From Caryophanales bacterium UBA3935 (GTDB taxonomy: Bacteria > Bacillota_I > Bacilli_A > ML615J-28 > CAG-698), in assembly GCA_002385755.1 (NCBI GenBank), contig DGED01000049.1, positions 9,742-52,016 of the forward strand: a stretch of DNA of 42,275 nt, in the 5' to 3' direction. The stretch's first letter is position 1. Each line of letters starts with the position of its first letter. Under the pieces are notes generated by a model. That model searched no databases. It saw nothing but the letters and a program-made list of their open reading frames with translations, and was not told where the DNA came from. The translations under genes were made by a program, and so were the position numbers. Shown here in pieces: positions 35,385 through 42,275 of the stretch.

Positions 35385-37411
35385 AAAGCCATTATAATAT
35401 ATGCCTCGCCGGCAACCCCAACACCGGCAAAAGTTCAATTTTCAACAAATTAACGAAATTACGGCAGCATACCGGCAACTGGCACGGAAAAACGGTTCGG
35501 TTGGCGCGCGGTCATTTCCGTCATAAAGGCCTTAAATTCACGATTGACGACGTTCCGGGCGTCTACTCGCTTTTCGGTTTAAGCGAAGACGAGATTGTCG
35601 CCAGGAACCGAATTTTTTTCGGGGAAAGCGATCTCGTTATCGTCGTCTGCAACCCCGTCACCTTGGCGAAAAACCTAAACTTATTATTTCAGATTATGGA
35701 ATATAATAAAAACGTTATTCTTGTCGTTAACTTAATCGACGTGGCGATAAAAAACAACATCATCCTGAACAAGCCGGGATTAATGCATGACTTGGGCGTT
35801 CCCGTCGTTTTCACTTCCGCAAAAACTAATCAAGGCATCGAGCAATTAAAAAACATGATATATAAAGTCGCGACCGGAAAATACAAATACGTTATAAAAG
35901 AAATTTACTACCCTGGCGTGAGCGAGCAAAAACAGGCGATTGAGAAAGAATTGGGGGATTTGCCGAGAAAAGAAATTATCTCGATGCGGGTGTTGGACGC
36001 TGACGACGAATTTTTTCAACTAATAAAAAACCGCTACGATGACCGCAACATAATAAAAATCAACGAAATCAGAAGCCGCCACAGCGGGCAAGAGAAAAAC
36101 AGGGAAGCGATTCTCGCGCAGAATTTTGCTTACTCGGAAATGATTGTCCGGAATAATGTTTATTATCCCGAAAACATTTTGGAGAAGACAAAAAAGACAG
36201 ATAAAATCCTAACCTCCCCGGCCTGGGGGATCCCGATTATGCTTTTGCTATTATTCGCGGTTTTTTTTATTACGATTAAACTTGCGAATTACCCTTCGGA
36301 AGCTTTGATGAAACTTTTCTCTTGGATGGAAAAACATCTTCTAAACTTATTTACGAACTTAGGCGCTTCCGAGAAAATCAAAGGCCTATTCGTTTACGGC
36401 GCGTACCGCACCCTGACGCAAGTGGTGGCGGTAATGCTTCCGCCGATGGCGATATTTTTTCCCCTGTTTACATTTTTGGAGGATCTCGGGTACCTGCCTC
36501 GCGTCGCCTTTAATCTTGATCATCGCTTTAAAAAAGCCGGGTGCTGCGGCAAGCAATGCCTTACAATGTGCATGGGATTCGGCTGCAACGCCGCCGCCGT
36601 CATCGGAACGCGGGTCATCAATTCTCCCAGGGAACGGCTGTTGGCGATTCTCACCAACACCTTCGCGCCGTGCAACGGCCGGTTCCCATTAATGTTCACG
36701 CTCGCTTCCTGCTTTTTTGCGAGCGCCTCGTCAAAATTCTTAAACGCCGTAATACCCGCTCTCCTCGCGGCGGCCATTATCGTCATCGGAATCATCATGA
36801 CCTTTGCGGTGTCGCGGGTATTGTCCAAAACGCTATTAAAAGGCGTTCCATCGACGTTTACCCTCGAACTCCCGCAATACCGGAAACCAAATATCCTTCA
36901 CATCGCCCACCGCTCCTTGGTCGACCGAACGCTCTTTGTTTTGGGAAGAGCGGTCATCGTCGCCGCCCCAGTAGGTTTTGCGATTTGGTTGTTAGCCAAT
37001 ACTTACGTCGGCCCGCGATCACTCCTTTCCGCCGCCGGGAATTTTCTCAACCCCGCGGGAAAAATAATGGGGATGGACGGAATCGTCCTGCTCGCTTTTT
37101 TTCTTGCTTTGCCGGCGAACGAGATCGTGCTGCCGCTTATTATTCTCGGTTACACGTCGGGGGGTTTTATCCAGGAGACGGGTTCGATCTTCGCGTTAAC
37201 GGAAACGCTAGTTAATAACGGCTGGACCGCGTTTACCGTCATCGCCGTGTTGCTGTTTAGCCTTCTGCATTTTCCCTGCTCGACAACCCTGCTTACCGTT
37301 TACCGAGAAACGAAAAGCATCAAGTGGACATTCGCGGCCTTTATAATACCAACCATAGTCGCTTTCTGCGTTTGCGCCGCCTTAAACGTCATCTTTACAA
37401 TATTCTTATAA
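35381..37411 (+). CDS. feoB: Ferrous iron transporter B
   Basis: 676 aa GTP-dependent Fe(II) permease. The N-terminal G domain shows G1 AGNPNTGKSSIFNKL (about 10-24), G3 DDVPGVYSLFG, and VVNLIDVA at the G4 position (Leu-Ile in place of the usual Lys/Met before Asp). The membrane domain from about 285 includes two gate regions, PRVAFNLDHRFKKAGCCGKQ with CMGFGCNAAAVIGTRVI, and CNGRFPLMFTLASCFF. The length is slightly short of typical (about 700) but complete at both ends. It pairs with feoA; no FeoC was found. Confidence 0.97.
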   Translation: MKSHYNICLAGNPNTGKSSIFNKLTKLRQHTGNWHGKTVRLARGHFRHKGLKFTIDDVPGVYSLFGLSEDEIVARNRIFFGESDLVIVVCNPVTLAKNLNLLFQIMEYNKNVILVVNLIDVAIKNNIILNKPGLMHDLGVPVVFTSAKTNQGIEQLKNMIYKVATGKYKYVIKEIYYPGVSEQKQAIEKELGDLPRKEIISMRVLDADDEFFQLIKNRYDDRNIIKINEIRSRHSGQEKNREAILAQNFAYSEMIVRNNVYYPENILEKTKKTDKILTSPAWGIPIMLLLLFAVFFITIKLANYPSEALMKLFSWMEKHLLNLFTNLGASEKIKGLFVYGAYRTLTQVVAVMLPPMAIFFPLFTFLEDLGYLPRVAFNLDHRFKKAGCCGKQCLTMCMGFGCNAAAVIGTRVINSPRERLLAILTNTFAPCNGRFPLMFTLASCFFASASSKFLNAVIPALLAAAIIVIGIIMTFAVSRVLSKTLLKGVPSTFTLELPQYRKPNILHIAHRSLVDRTLFVLGRAVIVAAPVGFAIWLLANTYVGPRSLLSAAGNFLNPAGKIMGMDGIVLLAFFLALPANEIVLPLIILGYTSGGFIQETGSIFALTETLVNNGWTAFTVIAVLLFSLLHFPCSTTLLTVYRETKSIKWTFAAFIIPTIVAFCVCAALNVIFTIFL

Positions 37412-37467
37412 GAACAAGTCATAAAAAAAAATCCGCTTCAATATATTGTATCGGGAGGACTTTAAAT

Positions 37468-38256
37468 ATGATCGTACGCAGCCAGGCATCCGTTTCATAC
37501 GCTTATTCTTTGGGCAATCTCCGGATAAACAATATCACGAGTTCCAACGCCGTCGATACCGAAATCAGGACGATAAAACTTTTGGGAAAGAAAACTGCGA
37601 GCAGCGAGTTTTTTCGCCCCGGCGACGCCATCACTTATAATTTGATAATTACTAATACCGGAAATTATACCGCGAATAACGTGCAAGTGGAGGATGAGCT
37701 CGTTTACCAGAAATTAATCGAGGGAAGTTTTACCTACGCTTTTCTGGAAAACAGCAAATCAGAAGTAAAGCTAACCGCGAAAGAAGGCGTTCTGTTATTT
37801 GAGATTGACGAATTGCGGCCATATGAAGTATGCGTCATTTCCTATCGGGCGGTCGTCGATAATATCCGCGACACCGCTATCGACCTGCGGTCCGCGCCAA
37901 CCATCAAAAGCAGGGAAGTATCGGCGTCCCAGACCGGCGAATTGTTAATTAAACAACGCTACGCCCACATCGAATGCGAGAAAAAATGCGCTGATTTCGC
38001 TTACGTTAACACGGAAATATCTTACCTGCTGACGCTTAAAAACACGGGAAACACCGCGGCCTATGATATTGAGATCACCGATCAGTTGCCGCAGACGTTT
38101 GAACTGTCAAAAGAACCGGATGCCATAACCTTCAATAAACTCAACTTGGATATTTATACTTTCGACCAAAAAACGCGTTTATTGAAAATCTACATCGATA
38201 AAATGGAACCGAAAGAAACGGCGGAAATAGTAATAAAGGGGAAGATCGTAAAATAA
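37468..38256 (+). CDS. DUF11-repeat protein
   Basis: 262 aa from the ATG at 37468, which has GGGAGGAC 7 bases upstream; any earlier start would lie in feoB. The first strand, IVRSQASVSYAYS with ITSSNAVDTEI, is typical of DUF11 proteins, followed by two Ig-like repeats, DAITYNLIITNTGNYTANNV and EISYLLTLKNTGNTAAYDI. Such repeats usually occur in cell-wall or spore-surface proteins, but this one has no signal peptide, membrane helix or sorting signal. It lies 56 bases after feoB on the same strand and could be co-transcribed. Function unknown. Confidence 0.8.
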   Translation: MIVRSQASVSYAYSLGNLRINNITSSNAVDTEIRTIKLLGKKTASSEFFRPGDAITYNLIITNTGNYTANNVQVEDELVYQKLIEGSFTYAFLENSKSEVKLTAKEGVLLFEIDELRPYEVCVISYRAVVDNIRDTAIDLRSAPTIKSREVSASQTGELLIKQRYAHIECEKKCADFAYVNTEISYLLTLKNTGNTAAYDIEITDQLPQTFELSKEPDAITFNKLNLDIYTFDQKTRLLKIYIDKMEPKETAEIVIKGKIVK

Positions 38257-38291
38257 AAAACATTGTCGGAGTAATCGCCGACAATGTTTTT
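38256..38291. terminator. Bidirectional terminator between the DUF11 gene and the mnmM operon
   Basis: A 14-base stem, aaaaacattgtcgg (38256-38269) with ccgacaatgttttt (38278-38291), and an 8-base loop. The A and T flanks give a T tract on both strands. It abuts both stops: the DUF11 TAA ends at 38256 and the membrane protein TAG starts at 38294. Confidence 0.9.
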
Positions 38292-39053
38292 CTATGAAAA
38301 TGTATTTAGATAATTAAAGAATGATATCAACTGTAGAAAATTATAAATTACGAGTAGAAACATCGTGATTTTTAATAGGGAGCTAGCAAACTTTAACCGG
38401 TTAGGAATGTTAAAATATAAAACCAACAAGAAAAAGAAATAAATCATCCCCATGAATAAAGCGAAATAATACGCGTGTTTAAAGGTAAACATGGCGAGGA
38501 ATGGTATTTCAAATAGCATCGCCTCGCGAAATTCAACCGAAATCAAAAGATCCAAACTCCAAAGAACCAAAGCGCAACAAAGAAGCGTAAACAACAGTAG
38601 AAGCGGCTTAACCTGGCGCGTCCTTTTATAAACAAAATCAATCATCGGGGCAAGCGCCAATACCGCCGCCGACAGGATATAAAAATAAACGTGTGTCGGC
38701 GGTGTGAACTCGCCGCTTTCGGGAAACCCGTTAATAAATGTCGCGCTGGATATCATGACAACAAAGCAGGCCGCGGGGAAAAGGTAACGATTTGCGAAAA
38801 CTAGGTAAGACGGTTCGGATGCTTCCCGCGGCAATTTATCCTTCAACCCGCGATAAAGGGTGAAAATAAACCAGGCCGTCGGAAGCGCCAGCGCGCCGCC
38901 GCCGAAATAAATCAAAGTAATAACGGCAACGAAGTCATTCGGCCTGTCATCCGTGTACATTAATTTATTCCAACCAAAAAAGAATATAAGCGTCATTGAA
39001 ATATAAATGGCAAAAAAGACGACTTGTATGATAAACTTTTTCTTTTCGCTCAT
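38292..39053 (-). CDS. Polytopic membrane protein of unknown function
   Basis: 253 aa from the ATG at 39053, 16 bases after the OlsB-like gene; the longer reading from 39131 lies within that gene. Seven to eight hydrophobic helices can be seen, for example VVFFAIYISMTLIFFFG, VAVITLIYFGGGALALPT, LFPAACFVVMISSATFI, LLLLFTLLCCALVLWSL and LLKITMFLLVIYNFLQLISF. Conserved-looking loops contain NGFPESGEFTPPTH. No family is recognised. Its position as last gene after an acyl-transferase hints at a role with membrane lipids, which is inference only. Confidence 0.75.
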   Translation of the reverse strand: MSEKKKFIIQVVFFAIYISMTLIFFFGWNKLMYTDDRPNDFVAVITLIYFGGGALALPTAWFIFTLYRGLKDKLPREASEPSYLVFANRYLFPAACFVVMISSATFINGFPESGEFTPPTHVYFYILSAAVLALAPMIDFVYKRTRQVKPLLLLFTLLCCALVLWSLDLLISVEFREAMLFEIPFLAMFTFKHAYYFALFMGMIYFFFLLVLYFNIPNRLKFASSLLKITMFLLVIYNFLQLISFFNYLNTFS

Positions 39054-39069
39054 GATTTTATCCAATCCC

Positions 39070-39822
39070 TTAGTTTTTAATAAACCGGCGAATGTATTTG
39101 CTGTTGATTTTCTCCGTGTTCGCCAGCACAAATAAATCTATGCTGTTAAAATGCCTGTCGATATATGCCTCGGGACCGAAGGTGGCCCCGATATTTACAT
39201 AGCCTTTGATAAGAGCCGGCATTTGTTTTTTTGCGGCAACCGGGTCGACTTCCTCGCGCGGCAAAAGGTCAATCGCATGAAAACCTTCGCTTTTCGCCGA
39301 TACCCTGAGCTCGTCGGGAGATAGATGATTATAGTAAATGTAGGATAAGGCTTGAGCATGCGCAAGCGGGTCGGTCCCGGGGAAAGAAGCGGTGCCAAAA
39401 ATATATTTTATGCCGTGCATGCTAGCGTAATTCATAAGTCCTTTCCATAACGAAATAATAATCGCCCCCGTGCGGTATTCCTTCTTCACGACCGCCCTGC
39501 CGATTTCCAATACTTTTTCGTTTTTTACCCGACCGATATCAAATTCCTTCTCGGTTACAAATCTTTGACCCTCTCGCAAATGTTCCTTGCGAACCAGACG
39601 GTACGTGCCGATGATGGAGTTTGTCGAAAGATCAACGGCGACGAGATGGTCCGCCAACTCGTCATATTCGTCTTTAAATAATTCTTCTTGATTTCTATTG
39701 TTTTTATTGTAATAAAGCAATAACTCGTAATAACGCAACCGCATTGTTTCTTTCAGTTCTTCTTGGTTTCTTGTCAGCCGGATCTCAATATCACCGACAA
39801 CAAAAGATTCGTATTCGCTCAT
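39070..39822 (-). CDS. OlsB-like N-acyltransferase (GNAT, ornithine-acyl-ACP type)
   Basis: 250 aa. The family aligns well by eye with OlsB, which moves an acyl chain from acyl-ACP to the amine of ornithine: LRYYELLLYY, YDELADHLVAVDLS, IIGTYRLVRKEH, KVLEIGRAVVKKEYRTGAII, SLWKGLMNYA, FGTASFPGTDPLAHAQALSY, ALIKGYVNIGATFGPEAYID and RHFNSIDLFVL. A second acyltransferase (OlsA) is not in the window. It is transcribed with an aldo/keto reductase upstream and a membrane protein downstream. Ornithine-lipid or another N-acyl amino acid product is possible; the acceptor cannot be told from sequence. Confidence 0.82.
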   Translation of the reverse strand: MSEYESFVVGDIEIRLTRNQEELKETMRLRYYELLLYYNKNNRNQEELFKDEYDELADHLVAVDLSTNSIIGTYRLVRKEHLREGQRFVTEKEFDIGRVKNEKVLEIGRAVVKKEYRTGAIIISLWKGLMNYASMHGIKYIFGTASFPGTDPLAHAQALSYIYYNHLSPDELRVSAKSEGFHAIDLLPREEVDPVAAKKQMPALIKGYVNIGATFGPEAYIDRHFNSIDLFVLANTEKINSKYIRRFIKN

Positions 39823-39850
39823 TTTTTCCTCTTTTCCAAACGCGCGCGTG

Positions 39851-40849
39851 CTAAAACTTAAAAACCGTCGCGACCTTTTTCATTTTTTCGGCAATAGCCA
39901 AACCATACGGGCATCTGCTCTCGCACGCGCGGCAACCGATACAATCGGAAGCATGTTTTTCCATCGCGTCGTAACGGGAGGCCGCCCATTCTGTTAAATT
40001 GTAGCGCGTATAATAACCCTCGAACGTAAAACACGTGGGAATATCGATTCCAGCGGCGCATGGCAGACAATAACCGCAGCGCCGGCAAAAATCATTGCCG
40101 AGAGTATCCCTGATTTTTTCAATCTCAGCCAACTCGAAACTCGTCAACGGTTGGCCGGAAACGCTCAAATTCGCGGCGACTTGCTCAACCGATTCCATGC
40201 CGGGAATCGCGACCGAAACATCGGGATTGCTTAGAATAAATTTCAAAGCAAGGCTCGCGTCGGCGATAGCGCCTCCGGCCAGGGGTTTCATAACGATTAT
40301 GCCGATATCCTTGGCCGCCGCCTTTTTAAATAATTCCTCGGCTTGGGTTTCCACTATATTATATGGAAACTGAATGGTTTCAAAAGGGTAATCATCAATT
40401 ATTTCTTCAAGCAAGTCCAATTTATGCGTCGTGAGGCCGATGTGACCGATTTGACCGCGCTCTTTCGCTTCGAGCAAGGCCCGGTAAGCCCCGTTTTCGC
40501 CCATAATAACATTATACTCATCGAGATTCTTGACGTTATGAAACTGGTACAAATCGATATAATCCGTCGCGAGATTATCAAGGCTTAATTTAATATCTCG
40601 AGACATTTCCGAGTAAGAGCGGGCCGAGGATTTTGTAAAAATGAAGAAATTATCCCGGCAATCGCGGAGAGCCTCGCCGATAAGTTTTTCGCTCACGGTG
40701 TAACCCCTCGCCGTGTCGATAACATTGGCCCCGCGCTCTTGCATCGCGCGAATTATCGCCCGGGTATCTTCCCCGTTTACCCTTTGTAACGGAATCCCGC
40801 CCAAACCAATCTCATGCACGCGCAGATTTGTTTTTCCCAGCCTACGCAT
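39851..40849 (-). CDS. Aldo/keto reductase with two [4Fe-4S]-type Cys motifs
   Basis: 332 aa. The AKR barrel (about 1-250) has the catalytic tetrad Asp45, Tyr50, Lys73 and His104 (VIDTARGY, IFTKSS, YQFHN). The C-terminus adds a ferredoxin-like part with FCRRCGYCLPCAAGIDIPTC (Cys255, 258, 261, 264, 273) and DCIGCRACESRCP (Cys303, 306, 309, 313), the pattern of the Fe-S subclass of bacterial AKRs found mainly in anaerobes. The substrate is unknown. It overlaps thpR by 8 bases. Confidence 0.93.
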   Translation of the reverse strand: MRRLGKTNLRVHEIGLGGIPLQRVNGEDTRAIIRAMQERGANVIDTARGYTVSEKLIGEALRDCRDNFFIFTKSSARSYSEMSRDIKLSLDNLATDYIDLYQFHNVKNLDEYNVIMGENGAYRALLEAKERGQIGHIGLTTHKLDLLEEIIDDYPFETIQFPYNIVETQAEELFKKAAAKDIGIIVMKPLAGGAIADASLALKFILSNPDVSVAIPGMESVEQVAANLSVSGQPLTSFELAEIEKIRDTLGNDFCRRCGYCLPCAAGIDIPTCFTFEGYYTRYNLTEWAASRYDAMEKHASDCIGCRACESRCPYGLAIAEKMKKVATVFKF

Positions 40850-41351
40850 TTTGCCTCCGTAAAACCTTCCGATAAAGCGGAACGTAGCTTAGGCGGCCGT
40901 TTACCCGCTCCGAAGAAAACAGTATGACCTCTCGCGCTTCGGTTGTTAAATCGACGGGCTTGTCAACCGGGAAATCGCATTTCCTAATCAGGGTGATGTG
41001 TGGGTAAAACGACCGTCGATTCATTTTGATGTCAAGCCTAGCCAGCGCCCGGCAAATCCCCCCCTGCAAACGCAGAAGTTCCGGATCCCGTCTTATCTTG
41101 AGAATCATCATATCCCTTAAATTCGTAATTTTATCGATGTGAATAAGAAAAGCGGGGTAGTCAATTTGCTTTAAAGCGGTTTTAACCAAAGCGACGGCTG
41201 AATTATCCAACTCGCCCAAAAACGCCAAAGTCATGTGAATATTATCAGGCAAAGTATAATTCCCGGTAAGCGGCAGGTCGCGAAAATGTCGTTGGATCGC
41301 GAGGATTTCGTCAAGACAATCATCCGGTTTCATTCCGATAAAAATTCTCAT
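40842..41351 (-). CDS. thpR: RNA 2',3'-cyclic phosphodiesterase
   Basis: 169 aa member of the 2H phosphoesterase family (formerly 2'-5' RNA ligase). Both catalytic HxT motifs are present: His39-x-Thr41 in IHMTLAFLGEL and His118-x-Thr120 in FYPHITLIRK. It opens with RIFIGMKPDDC, matching ThpR. The start overlaps the mnmM stop (ATGA). Confidence 0.93.
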   Translation of the reverse strand: MRIFIGMKPDDCLDEILAIQRHFRDLPLTGNYTLPDNIHMTLAFLGELDNSAVALVKTALKQIDYPAFLIHIDKITNLRDMMILKIRRDPELLRLQGGICRALARLDIKMNRRSFYPHITLIRKCDFPVDKPVDLTTEAREVILFSSERVNGRLSYVPLYRKVLRRQNA

Positions 41352-41896
41352 CGCATCCTCCTTGTCGCCAGAATATATGGCGGTCGATTAATTTGATTAA
41401 TAAACTCGTATTTTAGGACTTGATATTGCTCTTGGTTCAAACCCGATAAATAATCAAACAAAATCCGGCTTTCCTCTTCACCCTCCGGATGACCGGGATA
41501 TACCACCGTAACGCATATCCCACCTTTTTCAATGTTTTCAAGAACCGCTTTCATGGCTCTTAATGTTATTTCGGCTTTTGTCGTGATCGTTTTATCTCCC
41601 CCGGGCAAATACCCCAAATTGAAAATCGCCGCTTTATACTTATCTTTCACGTAAGTTATAAAATTCTCGTGCGAATCGTTTATCAATAGATAATTGTCAT
41701 AACCGGCGAGTTTCTCCTCGGCGCGTTTAATCGCCTCGGTCTGAATATCAAAACCGTAGACGAATCGGGCGATCCGAACCAAAAACAACATGTCGTTGCC
41801 GTTGCCGACGGTAAGATCCAACGCGACGTCTGCTTTTGTTATATGCTCTTGGAGCAGCTTATGAGAAAACTCAATTATTGAATGCAAATAAATCAC
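41348..41896 (-). CDS. mnmM: tRNA (mnm5s2U34)-methyltransferase MnmM (YtqB family)
   Basis: 182 aa class I methyltransferase of the YtqB family, which in Gram-positive bacteria finishes mnm5s2U at tRNA position 34. SAM motif VALDLTVGNGNDMLFL; catalytic-region block AAIFNLGYLPGGDKTITTKA; then ICVTVVYPGHPEGEEES. The start codon is uncertain: GTG at 41896 lacks a good site, while TTG at 41887 has GGGTG nearby (179 aa). First gene of a five-gene unit. Confidence 0.9.
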   Translation of the reverse strand: MIYLHSIIEFSHKLLQEHITKADVALDLTVGNGNDMLFLVRIARFVYGFDIQTEAIKRAEEKLAGYDNYLLINDSHENFITYVKDKYKAAIFNLGYLPGGDKTITTKAEITLRAMKAVLENIEKGGICVTVVYPGHPEGEEESRILFDYLSGLNQEQYQVLKYEFINQINRPPYILATRRMR

Positions 41897-41939
41897 CCGT
41901 AAAATATTAATAATGGATATTCAAATATTACCATATAGT

Positions 41940-41968
41940 ATTATATCAATTCCCGAAACAAATGTCCA
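41940..41968 (-). promoter_or_regulatory. Promoter of the mnmM-thpR-AKR-olsB-like operon
   Basis: Minus strand: TGGACA (41968-41963), a 17-base spacer, TATAAT (41945-41940), 44 bases upstream of the GTG. It shows that the operon is independent of the small RNA gene further up. Confidence 0.75.
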
Positions 41969-42065
41969 TGAACAAAAAAAGTTCCCGGCACGGTCTCGGT
42001 TTTAAAAATTCATTAAAGATACGCCTTTCAAAGAAAAATAACTCATAAATAAAAAATAAGCTATT

Positions 42066-42172
42066 AAAAACAAAACCAAGCCATTTATAAAAATGACTTG
42101 GTTTTGGGAAGGGGATGTTGTGAGTGATTACACTCACTAGTATATAGGGGATAAGTACGCCTCTCGGCGCAC
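42066..42172 (-). ncRNA. Predicted trans-acting small RNA (about 107 nt)
   Basis: A free-standing RNA gene without a reading frame. From the predicted start near 42172-42170 the minus strand folds as: hairpin 1 (arms ATAAGTGCGCC and GGCGTACTTAT around a GAGA tetraloop, 42176-42151, with one G-U pair; its first bases may lie upstream of the start); a single-stranded stretch with AUCCCC; hairpin 2 (GTGAGTG-TAAT-CACTCAC, 42137-42120); a single strand with CAUCCCCUUCCC; and a terminator stem (AAAACCAAGTCAT with ATGGCTTGGTTTT, 42105-42072, one G-U pair) followed by a T tract to about 42066. The two AUCCCC segments are complementary to GGGGAU-type Shine-Dalgarno sites, the arrangement of RsaE/RoxS-like regulators. 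Both imperfect positions are G-U pairs only on the minus strand, which fixes the direction. No known family is recognised. Confidence 0.7.
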
Positions 42173-42176
42173 TTAT

Positions 42177-42205
42177 ATTATACTATACATTTTTTGGGAA
42201 TGCAA
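42177..42205 (-). promoter_or_regulatory. Promoter of the small RNA gene
   Basis: Minus strand: TTGCAT (42205-42200), a 17-base spacer, a perfect TATAAT (42182-42177). The 70 bases upstream to the window end are very A/T-rich with A and T tracts, and may act as an UP element; no gene is seen there. Confidence 0.78.
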
Positions 42206-42275
42206 GCGTTTTTGTGTTTTTATTTTAAAAAAAAACAAATATTTTGTGTTTTTTTTAATATGTCCCTGAAAAAAA

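Noticed and set aside
36541..37215. 224-codon frame on the plus strand inside feoB
   Set aside because: An out-of-frame shadow of feoB; basic, His/Arg-rich composition and no family features.
41946..42137. Reading frame of 63 codons on the minus strand
   Set aside because: It lies across the small RNA terminator and second hairpin and the mnmM promoter, has no ribosome binding site and an implausible Phe-rich composition.
42066..42172. Riboswitch or attenuator for mnmM instead of a free small RNA
   Set aside because: mnmM has its own TGGACA-N17-TATAAT promoter downstream of the terminator, and no alternative antiterminator stem was seen; the possibility is not fully excluded.
1..42275. CRISPR array, insertion sequence, phage genes, tRNA or rRNA
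   Set aside because: No regularly spaced repeats, transposase motifs, integrase or tRNA cloverleaf could be seen; the longest repeats are single terminator hairpins.

Overview
The window reads as chromosome of a low-to-moderate GC Bacillota (Bacilli-like, possibly one of the uncultured lineages near Erysipelotrichia, Acholeplasma or RF39). The reasons are a complete S10-spc-alpha ribosomal cluster in the Bacillus order (secY-adk-map-infA-rpmJ inside, rpoA-rplQ at the end) followed by ecfA1-ecfA2-ecfT-truA; a tmk-holB-ricT-yabB-rsmI cluster; strong AGGAGG Shine-Dalgarno sites; frequent GTG/TTG starts; and zinc-type S14 and L36. TGA is used as a stop (for example in ATGA overlaps) and Trp is TGG, so the code is standard and not the Mycoplasma code. 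No species can be named from the sequence alone.

Layout. (1) 1-7806, minus: four tightly overlapping glycoside hydrolase genes, GH2 -> GH3 -> GH13 -> GH36 (the last cut by the window edge), under one extended -10 promoter. All lack signal peptides, so they should break down imported plant-type oligosaccharides in the cytoplasm. (2) 7920-12943, minus: yjbQ-tmk-holB-ricT-yabB-terB-like-rsmI, a housekeeping operon ending in a strong terminator. (3) 13017-14657, plus: znuC-znuB metal ABC transporter without a binding-protein gene. (4) 14731-18581, minus: NusG-domain-II protein, ECF transporter core (ecfA1, ecfA2, ecfT) and truA, with its own promoter. (5) 18612-33109, minus: the 30-gene ribosomal protein/secY/rpoA operon with a consensus promoter, a leader of about 120 nt and an intrinsic terminator. 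(6) 33187-35007, minus: small unrecognised genes (a lipoprotein, a membrane protein, a 71-residue protein) and a 51-residue YjcZ-like miniprotein that is easily missed. (7) 35054-38291, plus: feoA-feoB ferrous iron uptake followed by a DUF11-repeat protein. (8) 38292-41968, minus: mnmM-thpR-aldo/keto reductase-OlsB-like acyltransferase-polytopic membrane protein. (9) 42066-42205, minus: a free-standing small RNA gene with its own promoter, two hairpins, two single-stranded AUCCCC motifs and a terminator.

The best candidate for something undescribed is this small RNA at the right end: a compact, fully equipped transcription unit of about 107 nt with duplicated anti-Shine-Dalgarno C-rich loops, recalling the RsaE/RoxS style of Gram-positive regulators but with no primary sequence I recognise. 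Second-tier items are the OlsB-like lipid acyltransferase paired with an unknown membrane protein, the YjcZ-like miniprotein divergent from feoAB, and the repeated fusion of stop codons with terminator hairpins. I saw no rRNA, tRNA, CRISPR array, insertion sequence or phage gene.
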